Part shown: in pieces, positions 58,101-64,000 of the stretch
Layout of the letters: every line of letters begins with the position of its first letter
Numbering within the stretch: position 1 is the first letter of the stretch
Assembly: GCF_000413315.1 (NCBI RefSeq)
Contig: NZ_KE340297.1
Location: forward strand, 406,618 to 470,617
Length of the DNA stretch: 64,000 bases
Source of the DNA: Propionibacterium sp. oral taxon 192 str. F0372
GTDB lineage: Bacteria; Actinomycetota; Actinomycetes; Propionibacteriales; Propionibacteriaceae
Reading direction: 5' to 3'
Position numbers and translations under genes: made by a program
The notes under the pieces: model-generated
Told to the model about the DNA's origin: nothing
The model's database searches: none
What the model saw: only the letters and a program-made list of their open reading frames with translations

Positions 58101-58926
58101 GGACGAACCTGAACAGATCAACCCCATCCGGGCTCGCGCCGCGGTGCTGGAGGAGGCCCTCGCAGCCCGGGGCATACCCGAAGACCAGGCATCACAGCTT
58201 GCCACAAGCAGGATTTTCGGCCCAGCCCCTGGTCTGTACGCCACAGATCTGACGGCGATCATCGAATCCGGAGCCTGGAACTCCACCGACGATTTGACCG
58301 ACCATTTCGTCGACGGCGCCCAGCACCTCTACGGACGCAACCACCACGGCGACCGCATCGAGGGGCTCTACCAGGAACAGTTGGCCGATGTGGAGGTGGT
58401 CTCCCAAGTGAGGTCGAACAACGAGTACCAGATCACCGATTTGGACCACTACTTCGAGTTCCTGGGCGGGATGACCTCGGCGGCCGAACGCTTCTCGGGG
58501 CGCACCGTACCGACCCTGGTCTGCGACACCACCGCACGCAGGGTTCATGTACAGACCTCCGCCGAGGCCTCCCGCGCAGGCCTGTACACCCGGTTGCTGA
58601 ATCCCGAATGGATCGAGGCGATCATGGCCCACGGGCACCGGGGCGTCGCGGAGATCAACGAACGCACAACGAACCTCGTCGGCATGGCCGCCACCACATC
58701 CGGCATCGGTGACTGGATGTTCGACGCAGTCTTCGACACCTACATCGCCGACGAGCAGATGCGGCAACGGCTCACCGAGGCCAATCCGCATGCCACCGCC
58801 GATCTTGCCGCCAGGCTCGGCGAGGCGGACCGTCGTGGTCTGTGGCAGGCGAGCCCGGAACGCAGACAGCTGCTCGACGAGGTCCAGTTCGATATCGATG
58901 CCGACCTGGAAGGGGTCGACAACTGA
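55132..58926 (+). CDS. cobN: CobN-like cobaltochelatase large subunit
   Basis: 1264 aa, the size of CobN/ChlH large subunits. Core motifs include KADVIVHVGTHGTFEFLKAK, PHVYLYYCANPTEGIIARRR, YRAENGTNPSCVGLILWGIE and a C-terminal MAATTSGIGDWMFDAVFDTY. This family binds a tetrapyrrole and inserts Co2+ (CobN) or Mg2+ (ChlH) with ATP from ChlI/ChlD-type partners, both encoded downstream. An N-terminal insertion near residues 105-150 repeats GMPxHIAAxLG twice. No cobalamin-biosynthesis genes are nearby. Placement after an iron-box promoter and a FecCD importer suggests action on imported metal or metallo-tetrapyrrole, possibly removing or exchanging the metal (inference). Confidence 0.9.
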   Translation: MKITVVTISPEVLRGLLGAAARLDEEYPGWGELTWHYASPAPSDEAIDAMCTDVATADLVMCDMMGADSQWPAALGTTLDTFTGDIISCGPAFASRARFGAFDIAGARKPAMGMPKGMPPHIAAQLGRKEGTAQPPTGMPTHIAARLGMTPGASASTAEQAAPEASDLAARDARIYAQVTSAFLSMRGDDADFVLRTLVRERGGLPDLEVPDPSGEIAPVQCSWPPTRKRYATWQDFVAEHGPSDGRPVIALLHYARSYPIDGETVAAKLVEHLSQAGWVLPVAIDATGTEMVDPLRELLTSEGLKPDVIVSLLSFRFAAGPMGGDPEAGAALLSELGAPYVKPIMLTRRTEQEWRESFQGLGPAETMVSLVLPEIDGAVNEILVAAMTPTPIDDSPGAPVVDNLQVIDDQAHRLVQRIQGLIRLRQLANHEKRVAIIGYDYPDGEGNMLGAAFLDCAASIEAILADLAQEGYQLTVPEPGTLLSELLDRAVNSPRYSNSDRTIVYPREQAIAELANPKAWAEVESVWGNNPDLPMVTPTGDFLIPAIELGNVLVGIQPGRAPLSNGGDSTHDNTIPPPPQYLAFYTWVRKVWKADVIVHVGTHGTFEFLKAKQNAVSTDCFPDLMIEETPHVYLYYCANPTEGIIARRRSHATLVSYQPPVMLPGGLHDQLADLEKLLAEHRQAVELSPQTAQDLLADIARAAEEAHLPTDPGELEAELERLSSGLVPMGLHVFGEEWNTDEVIRMVDGVLSGGLDDQMPAVEIMAGLKGLPDGAVEELPPPERAELEAMALEPVHRGLSCDLPPEQITDVLGLQDLVRRGREVAAFFDHNEEWEGLHRGLCGLHVPARLGGDVIRTPSVMPSGSSIYQFDPRAVPSSIAMRRGAEIARGLKDAYRAENGTNPSCVGLILWGIETSRTQGEGYAQVLALLGVRLVDHPTPGHPRWEVIPTEELTGPRTDVVVTISGFFRDLFGNLIEELDDIFAAVAAMDEPEQINPIRARAAVLEEALAARGIPEDQASQLATSRIFGPAPGLYATDLTAIIESGAWNSTDDLTDHFVDGAQHLYGRNHHGDRIEGLYQEQLADVEVVSQVRSNNEYQITDLDHYFEFLGGMTSAAERFSGRTVPTLVCDTTARRVHVQTSAEASRAGLYTRLLNPEWIEAIMAHGHRGVAEINERTTNLVGMAATTSGIGDWMFDAVFDTYIADEQMRQRLTEANPHATADLAARLGEADRRGLWQASPERRQLLDEVQFDIDADLEGVDN

Positions 58927-58966
58927 TCACCTCAGCACAACTACCCAACAATGACAAGGAGAGACG

Positions 58967-59536
58967 ATGAACAAAATTGTGCCAGCCCTCGCCCTCGCCG
59001 CCCTATTCGCCATCGCTACGACGGGCTGCGGACAGGCGTCGAGTGAACCCAGCGAATCCGCTCCGGGGAGCTCCGCGATGACACCGGAGGCCTCTGGATC
59101 CGCCGATACGGCCACCGGGAAGCTCACCGAGACCGACGGCAAACTGACCGACTCCGATCCTCAAGCCGCGGTCATCGAGGGAGCCGGACTATCTGTGGAG
59201 ATCGACCAAACTGCCAAGACCGCCGTCTTCCAAGCCATCGACCCGGCCACCGGCGATCCCTTCCAGGACTCTCTCACCTACGACTTCGCCGCGGGTACCT
59301 TCGTGCGCAAGCACTTTGTCTCGGCGATGGGAGCTACCTTCTTGTACAACGCAGAACCGAACACCGGCGAATTGCTGAGCGTCACCAATGACGCAGGGGA
59401 GGACGCCGGGGAAGCCCTGCGCCAGCGCGGCCGGTGGGATACGGCCGCAGCCGAGACCATGGCGATCAAGACCGCCTTGGACGCCTGGTTCCTGCAACGT
59501 TACGGAAAGACCGTGGCCGAGGTGATCGGATCCTGA
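58967..59536 (+). CDS. Small lipoprotein within the chelatase operon
   Basis: 189 aa, ATG with AAGGAG 5 nt upstream. Signal peptide MNKIVPALALAALFAIATTG and Cys20 (TTGC lipobox-like). A Ser/Pro/Glu-rich tether (about 22-65) is followed by a compact domain (about 70-189) with DPFQDSLTYDFAAGTFVRKH and LRQRGRWDTAAAETMAIKTA. Family not recognised. Conserved position between cobN and chlD in this operon suggests a surface role in ligand capture, but that is inference. Confidence 0.75.
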   Translation: MNKIVPALALAALFAIATTGCGQASSEPSESAPGSSAMTPEASGSADTATGKLTETDGKLTDSDPQAAVIEGAGLSVEIDQTAKTAVFQAIDPATGDPFQDSLTYDFAAGTFVRKHFVSAMGATFLYNAEPNTGELLSVTNDAGEDAGEALRQRGRWDTAAAETMAIKTALDAWFLQRYGKTVAEVIGS

Positions 59537-59537
59537 G

Positions 59538-61409
59538 ATGACAAAGCTGTTTCCCTTCTCGGCCATCGTCGGCCAGCCGACGATGCGGCTCGCCCTGCTC
59601 TTAGTTGCGATACAACCCCGTATCGGTGGGGTGTTGATCCGTGGCGAGAAGGGAACAGCCAAGTCCACGGTGGTGCGTGCTCTTGCCAGGGCGCTGCCCA
59701 CCGGGCGAATGCGCACCTTGGCGTTGTCCGCCACCGAGGACCGGCTGGTGGGTGGGCTTGATCTTGAGGCGACCCTGACCACCGGTTCACCGGTCTTCCA
59801 GCCGGGCCTGCTGAGCGACGCCGACGGTGGCATCGTCTATGTCGACGAGGTGAATCTGCTTGACGACCACCTCGCCAACCTGGTGCTCGACGCTGCTGCC
59901 AGCGGGGTGGTGACCACCGAACGGGAAGGCTTCTCCGTATCGATGCCGTCCCGTTTCGCGCTGGTTGGCACGATGAACCCGGAGGAGGGCCAGTTGGGCG
60001 CCCAACTGCTGGACCGCTTCGGGCTATGCGTTGACGTGGTGGCCGAACATGGCCTGGAAGAACGGATCGAGATCCTGCGTCGTCGGCTAGCCCATGACGC
60101 GAACCCTGCGGAATTCATCGACTCCTGGGCGCAGCAAGAGGCCAGCCTCGCCCAGCGCTTGGCCGCTGCCCGGACTGCCGTGGGCGAGGTCGAAGTCCCG
60201 GCACATATCGTCTCCAGCATCGCCGGACGCTGTCGGGAGGCAGGCACTGCGGGCCACCGGGCTGATCTGGCCCTCACCCTGGCTGCCCGGGCGCATGCCG
60301 CCTGGCAGGGGCGTGTGGTGGTGACCGAGGAAGATGTAGAACTCGTCGCGGAATTGGCTCTGGTGCACCGGCGCCGGGATCAGGAACCGCCTGATCCTCC
60401 TCCCCCACCCTCGCCCACCCCACCCGCAGAAGACCCATCCCGCGAGGAGCCTCCCGAGACCGACAACGAGCAACCCGACCCACCGGAGGAACCGGAGATC
60501 GGCCCCGACCCGAGCGAGGAACTGGTCTCCGAGATCGGGGCGTCGTTCAAGGTGCGTCCGCTGATCAGTACCCAAGATCGGGTCGCCCGCTCCAGTTCGG
60601 GCCGACGACGTCTCACCATCTCCGCAGACCAGCGTGGCCACCAGATCGGTTCGAGGTTCTCGGCCCACCCCGAGGATCTCGCCTTGGATGCCACTCTGCG
60701 GGCCGCCGCCGTGCACCAACGCCGGAGAAGACTCGGTCTGGCACCCGGTGATGGGCGGGAACATCTGGCGATCCTGGTAGAACGTGGCGACTGGCGTCGC
60801 AGGATCAGGATGCGACGCACCGGATCGGTGGTGGTGCTCGTCGTCGATGCCTCGGCCTCAATGGGGGCCCGCAATCGCATGGTGGCATCGAAGGGCGCAG
60901 TGCTGTCGCTGCTACTCGACGCCTATGTGAAACGTGACCAGGTGGCGTTGGTGAGTTTCCGGCGCACCGGAGCCGAGGTGCTGGTACCACCCACCTCCTC
61001 GGTGGAAATGGCCGAACGGCGGCTCCGAGAGATGCCCACCGGCGGGCGAACCCCGTTGGCCTCCGGCTTAATGGCTGCCCACGAGGTGGTGCGGCCACTG
61101 CTGCTGAAAGATCCTGCCATCCGGCCCATGGTGGTGGTGGTCACCGACGGGCGCGGGAATGTCGGGCTCGATGGAACTGTATCTCGCAATGCCACCGACG
61201 AGGCGATCCGGATCGCCACGAGGCTGCGTGCCGAACAGCGCATCAGCTGGGTGATCGTCGACACCGAGCCGACTGGGGTGATGTCGCGCGGGCGCACCGG
61301 AGACTTGGCTAAGGCCCTGGGGGCCGAGAGATTCACCATTGAGAATTTGCGAGCCGACGACTTGGTGCAGATCGTCAACACCTCACAGAACCGTCAGGAG
61401 AACCGATGA
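59538..61409 (+). CDS. Chelatase subunit ChlD/BchD-like (AAA+ plus VWA)
   Basis: 623 aa, starting 1 bp after the lipoprotein stop. N-terminal AAA+ domain: Walker A IRGEKGTAKSTVVRALARAL, Walker B GGIVYVDEVNLLDDHLANLV, ALVGTMNPEEGQLGAQLLDR. An acidic/proline-rich linker (about 280-335, rich in PPxPP and EEPE) precedes a VWA domain with intact MIDAS (VLVVDASASMGARNRM, near residue 435) and GGRTPLASGLMAAH. In ChlD proteins the AAA+ part is usually degenerate, but here Walker A and B look intact. It bridges the ChlI motor and the CobN subunit. Confidence 0.9.
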   Translation: MTKLFPFSAIVGQPTMRLALLLVAIQPRIGGVLIRGEKGTAKSTVVRALARALPTGRMRTLALSATEDRLVGGLDLEATLTTGSPVFQPGLLSDADGGIVYVDEVNLLDDHLANLVLDAAASGVVTTEREGFSVSMPSRFALVGTMNPEEGQLGAQLLDRFGLCVDVVAEHGLEERIEILRRRLAHDANPAEFIDSWAQQEASLAQRLAAARTAVGEVEVPAHIVSSIAGRCREAGTAGHRADLALTLAARAHAAWQGRVVVTEEDVELVAELALVHRRRDQEPPDPPPPPSPTPPAEDPSREEPPETDNEQPDPPEEPEIGPDPSEELVSEIGASFKVRPLISTQDRVARSSSGRRRLTISADQRGHQIGSRFSAHPEDLALDATLRAAAVHQRRRRLGLAPGDGREHLAILVERGDWRRRIRMRRTGSVVVLVVDASASMGARNRMVASKGAVLSLLLDAYVKRDQVALVSFRRTGAEVLVPPTSSVEMAERRLREMPTGGRTPLASGLMAAHEVVRPLLLKDPAIRPMVVVVTDGRGNVGLDGTVSRNATDEAIRIATRLRAEQRISWVIVDTEPTGVMSRGRTGDLAKALGAERFTIENLRADDLVQIVNTSQNRQENR

Positions 61410-62386
61410 AACGACCGAACTATCCCTTCGCAGCCATTGTCGGCCAGGATGAGATGAAGCTCGCCTTGGTCCTCACGGTGATCTGCCCCGACCTGTCGGG
61501 GGTGCTCATCCGGGGCGACAAAGGAACCGCAAAATCGACCGCGGTCCGTGGGCTGGCAGAGCTGCTTCCGGAACGCACCGAGGTTTCAGAAGGGGCTTTC
61601 CATCTAACCGAGTCAGAGTACCTCGAATACGCCGAGACGCTGGGGCTCGACCCTGCTGCAGTGTCCCGGACCACCACCAGCCGGGTCCCGGTCGTCGAGC
61701 TGCCGGTGGGGGCAACCGAGGACCGCGTCGCCGGGACCCTCGACCTGGAGACGGCCCTGACCCAGGGGCGGCGCAGTTTCGAGCCCGGTCTGCTGGCTGC
61801 GGCACACCGTGGCATCCTCTACGTCGACGAGGTGAACCTGCTTGATGACCATGTGGTCGACATCCTGCTGGATTCAGCGGCCATGGGGATCAACACCGTC
61901 GAGCGGGAGGGGATCTCGTTATCCCACCCGGCCCGATTTTCCCTGGTCGGCACCATGAATCCGGAGGAGGGCGAGTTGCGCCCCCAGCTGCTCGACCGGT
62001 TCGGGATGTGCGTGACTGTGCGCGGGGAGCAGGATCCGTCGGCCAGAGTAGAGATCATCACCCGCCGGATGGCTTTCGAGGCGGATCCGCAGGGTTTCGT
62101 CGATGACTGGGCCAGTGCATCCGGTGAGCTCGCGGCGCGGATTGCCCGGGCGATGGAATTGCTGGGCACGGTGACGATCGACCAGGATGTGTTGTTGCAG
62201 GTGGCACAAACCTGCGTGGCCGCTGAGGTAGACGGGCACCGCGGCGATCTGATGATGGTGCGCGCAGCCCGCGGCCTAGCTGCCTGGGATGGTCGAACCA
62301 CCATCACCGACAAGGACCTGGCTGACGCCGCAGCCTTGGTGCTACCTCACCGGATGCGCCGCAACCCGCTGGATGTCATCGGCTAA
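61406..62386 (+). CDS. Chelatase ATPase subunit ChlI/BchI-like
   Basis: 326 aa, ATG overlapping the chlD-like stop. AAA+ ATPase: Walker A IRGDKGTAKSTAVRGLAELL, the ChlI insertion region (about 50-100, including TSRVPVVELPVGATEDRVAG), Walker B RGILYVDEVNLLDDHVVDIL, and FSLVGTMNPEEGELRPQLLD with RFGMCVTV. It forms the hexameric motor ring with the ChlD-like subunit and powers metal insertion by CobN/ChlH. Last gene of the operon. Confidence 0.92.
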   Translation: MKRPNYPFAAIVGQDEMKLALVLTVICPDLSGVLIRGDKGTAKSTAVRGLAELLPERTEVSEGAFHLTESEYLEYAETLGLDPAAVSRTTTSRVPVVELPVGATEDRVAGTLDLETALTQGRRSFEPGLLAAAHRGILYVDEVNLLDDHVVDILLDSAAMGINTVEREGISLSHPARFSLVGTMNPEEGELRPQLLDRFGMCVTVRGEQDPSARVEIITRRMAFEADPQGFVDDWASASGELAARIARAMELLGTVTIDQDVLLQVAQTCVAAEVDGHRGDLMMVRAARGLAAWDGRTTITDKDLADAAALVLPHRMRRNPLDVIG

Positions 62387-62490
62387 GAGCACATGCACGG
62401 GAGGAACCCAGGAAGACCCGGTCGGCAAATTCTTCAGAGTGGTCCGCAGACCAGACGGTGCTCTCCTCTGCCAACAGCCAAAGAAGCGAG

Positions 62491-63456
62491 TCACAACGCG
62501 GTACGCGCAGGCCTTCCCGCGAGCACGTCGGTGATGTTATCGATGGCCAGCTTGCTCATCATCCATCTGGTCTGGCGGGTAGCCGAGCCAATGTGCGGCA
62601 GCAGCACAACGTTGTCCATCTCGTACAGGGCGGGATTGATTGTCGGCTCGTCCTCGTAGACGTCAAGGCCAGCACCTGCGATGCTGCCGGAATTCAGTGC
62701 ATCCACCAAGGCGGCCTCGTCGACGCAGGCGCCGCGGGCGGTGTTGACGAGGAAGGCGGTGTCCTTCATCTGGGCCAGGGCTGCGGCGTCGATGATGTGC
62801 CGGGTCTCGGGAGTCAGCGGGCAGTGCAGGGAGACGACGTCACTGGTCTCCAGCAACTCGCCGAGTTCCACCCGGCGAGTTGGTGCGGTGTCTGGGTTGA
62901 CCCCGTCAATTGCCGAGAGGTCCTTGTCGGAGCGGGATGAATAGACGACATCCATGCCGAGCACCGCAGCACGTCGGCCCATCGCCTCACCGATCTGCCC
63001 CAGCCCAATGATGCCCAATTGCGCGCCCTGCAGCCCAGTGCCGAGCATGAAGGTATGCGAATAGCGCCACGGCTTGTGGTCACGCACCCAACGTTCGGCC
63101 TCCCCTGCGCGACGGGTGACCATGAGCATCAACATGAAAGCGGTGTCGGCGGTGGCTTCATGTAGCACACCGGGGGTGGTGGAAACCTGGATGCCTCGTT
63201 GTTTCGCCGCTGCCACGTCGATATTGTTGAACCCCGCCGCACACTGAGCAATGATCTTCAACCCAGGCCCGGCGAGAGAGATCATCTCCGCATCAAGCGG
63301 ATCGGATAGCGCAGACAAGATAGCATCAACCCCACCGATGTACGACGCGATTTCGTCGCGAGTCATGAACTCCTGCCCACCGATCACCTCATGGGTGACG
63401 GTAAGCAGGTCGAGGGCTTCGGGAAGCTGGGGTGCGGTAACGAGAATCCTGGCCAT
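62491..63456 (-). CDS. D-2-hydroxyacid dehydrogenase (glyoxylate/hydroxypyruvate reductase-like)
   Basis: 321 aa. N-terminal catalytic domain, then NAD-binding motif LGIIGLGQIGEAMGRRAAVL; substrate/catalytic residues: Arg in FLVNTARGACVDEAALVDAL, Glu in DVYEDEPTINPALYEMD, His in VVLLPHIGSATRQTR. This is the standard 2-HADH Arg-Glu-His triad. Such enzymes reduce glyoxylate, hydroxypyruvate or other 2-oxoacids with NAD(P)H; exact substrate unknown. A TAGGCT box 6 nt before the ATG supports a leaderless start. Convergent with the chelatase operon. Confidence 0.9.
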   Translation of the reverse strand: MARILVTAPQLPEALDLLTVTHEVIGGQEFMTRDEIASYIGGVDAILSALSDPLDAEMISLAGPGLKIIAQCAAGFNNIDVAAAKQRGIQVSTTPGVLHEATADTAFMLMLMVTRRAGEAERWVRDHKPWRYSHTFMLGTGLQGAQLGIIGLGQIGEAMGRRAAVLGMDVVYSSRSDKDLSAIDGVNPDTAPTRRVELGELLETSDVVSLHCPLTPETRHIIDAAALAQMKDTAFLVNTARGACVDEAALVDALNSGSIAGAGLDVYEDEPTINPALYEMDNVVLLPHIGSATRQTRWMMSKLAIDNITDVLAGRPARTAL

Positions 63457-63462
63457 GGACCT

Positions 63463-63468
63463 AGCCTA
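63463..63468 (-). promoter_or_regulatory. Leaderless -10 box (TAGGCT) of the 2-HADH gene
   Basis: TANNNT hexamer with a 6-nt gap to the ATG at 63456 and no Shine-Dalgarno sequence. Confidence 0.45.
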
Positions 63469-63595
63469 GGACTCACCGCTCGCATGCACCGGGGAGTGCG
63501 TAGATCGGTACGCTGCCGACACCAGATACCTGATGCTAGGTTACCCGTTCAGCACCGGTTGGACCTCCCGTACACTCGGAATTTAGGAGGCACCC

Positions 63596-63931
63596 ATGAA
63601 TCAACCCGCTAGGAGAGCCGTGGCCATCACCAGCTTGGCCGCCGCCGGGCTGGGACTGACCACCGCGCAGATCCTCAACCAACCAGAGCCCTCCGACCAC
63701 CGGGATCCGGGCGTCGTTCTAAACGAAGAACCCCCGGCGTCTTCCATCGTCCCCGAGCCAGCCGGGGCAACGTCCTCCCCCGCCCCGGAGAACCCGGCTC
63801 CCATCGGGGATGTGGCGACCGGTGCAGGCCAGCCAACCGGTGTGGGTCAACAGCCCACAGTTCCGGTCGACGATGATGCGGATGACAAAGACGACGACAA
63901 AGATGTCAAAGACGACAAGGACGACGATTAA
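63596..63931 (+). CDS. Small secreted acidic protein of unknown function
   Basis: 111 aa, ATG with AGGAGG 5 nt upstream. A basic N-terminus and short hydrophobic stretch (AITSLAAAGLGLTTAQ) suggest a signal peptide or anchor. The rest is low-complexity: Pro/Glu-rich, then a Gly/Gln/Pro stretch and an Asp/Lys-rich tail (DDDADDKDDDKDVKDDKDDD). It is probably disordered and might bind divalent cations. No family recognised. Its stop overlaps the stop of the convergent partial gene. Confidence 0.65.
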   Translation: MNQPARRAVAITSLAAAGLGLTTAQILNQPEPSDHRDPGVVLNEEPPASSIVPEPAGATSSPAPENPAPIGDVATGAGQPTGVGQQPTVPVDDDADDKDDDKDVKDDKDDD

Positions 63932-64000
63932 AACCGGCGGCTCAGCCAGTTGTCCGGTTTCATCAGCTTCCGCAACGCGGCAGTCGTCCGGAAGGAATCG
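63928..64000 (-). CDS. Unknown protein, C-terminal 23 residues (cut by window edge)
   Basis: Open minus-strand frame from the window edge to a TAA at 63928-63930, reading DSFRTTAALRKLMKPDNWLS then RRF. The codon use looks coding. Too short to assign. Confidence 0.45.
   Translation of the reverse strand, partial: DSFRTTAALRKLMKPDNWLSRRF

Overview
The window comes from a high-GC actinobacterium, most likely a member of the Propionibacteriaceae (Cutibacterium/Propionibacterium-like). The evidence is a dnaK-grpE-dnaJ-hspR operon and a separate clpB, both preceded by HspR/HAIR operators. The window also has a mycobacterial-type inositol-1-phosphate synthase, an actinobacterial bifunctional-type Dcd, a DtxR-type iron box, and many genes that appear to be transcribed without a leader (a TANNNT -10 box 6-7 nt before the start codon). 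The family assignment is an inference; no rRNA marker is present.

Layout. 1-4.6 kb: the N-terminal part of a sortase, a spermidine-synthase-like protein, clpB and a small membrane protein. 4.9-9.1 kb: a TetR regulator convergent with a DUF3995/quinone-oxidoreductase pair that has a palindromic operator upstream, then an aldehyde dehydrogenase. 9.4-14.7 kb: ino1 and the heat-shock operon. 14.9-18.9 kb: an unrecognised lipoprotein, a YbaB-like protein and a helical protein, then a CPBP membrane protease. 19-29.4 kb: ogt, ahpCF, a membrane alpha/beta-hydrolase, DoxX, a two-component system, an ApbE-like fragment, a LacI regulator, the remnant of a Na+/H+ antiporter gene, and dcd.

29.4-44.1 kb: a cell-envelope locus read on the minus strand. 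It holds an FHA/zinc-ribbon protein, a giant Ig-like/fibronectin-III protein, MoxR, DUF58, a TgpA-like transglutaminase-fold membrane protein and an RDD-FHA protein. The giant gene is interrupted by a single in-frame TAG that lies inside a perfect 11-bp hairpin. The transglutaminase domain seems to lack its catalytic Cys and His.

44.4-49.2 kb: an accessory island with a two-gene AAA+ ATPase/subtilisin pair matching the IetAS anti-phage system. A third gene downstream is frameshifted by a 16-bp tandem duplication, and AT-rich non-coding DNA lies upstream.

49.4-52.1 kb: the metQNI methionine importer, preceded by a 24-codon Met/Cys-rich leader ORF and mutually exclusive RNA stems (a candidate attenuator). 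52.2-62.4 kb: a tightly coupled seven-gene operon behind a DtxR-like iron box. It encodes a FecB/FecCD/ATPase-type ABC importer, CobN, a lipoprotein, and ChlD- and ChlI-like chelatase subunits. This pairs metal or metallo-tetrapyrrole uptake with a three-subunit chelatase and no cobalamin-biosynthesis neighbours. 62.5-64 kb: a 2-hydroxyacid dehydrogenase, a small acidic secreted protein and the 3' end of an unknown gene.
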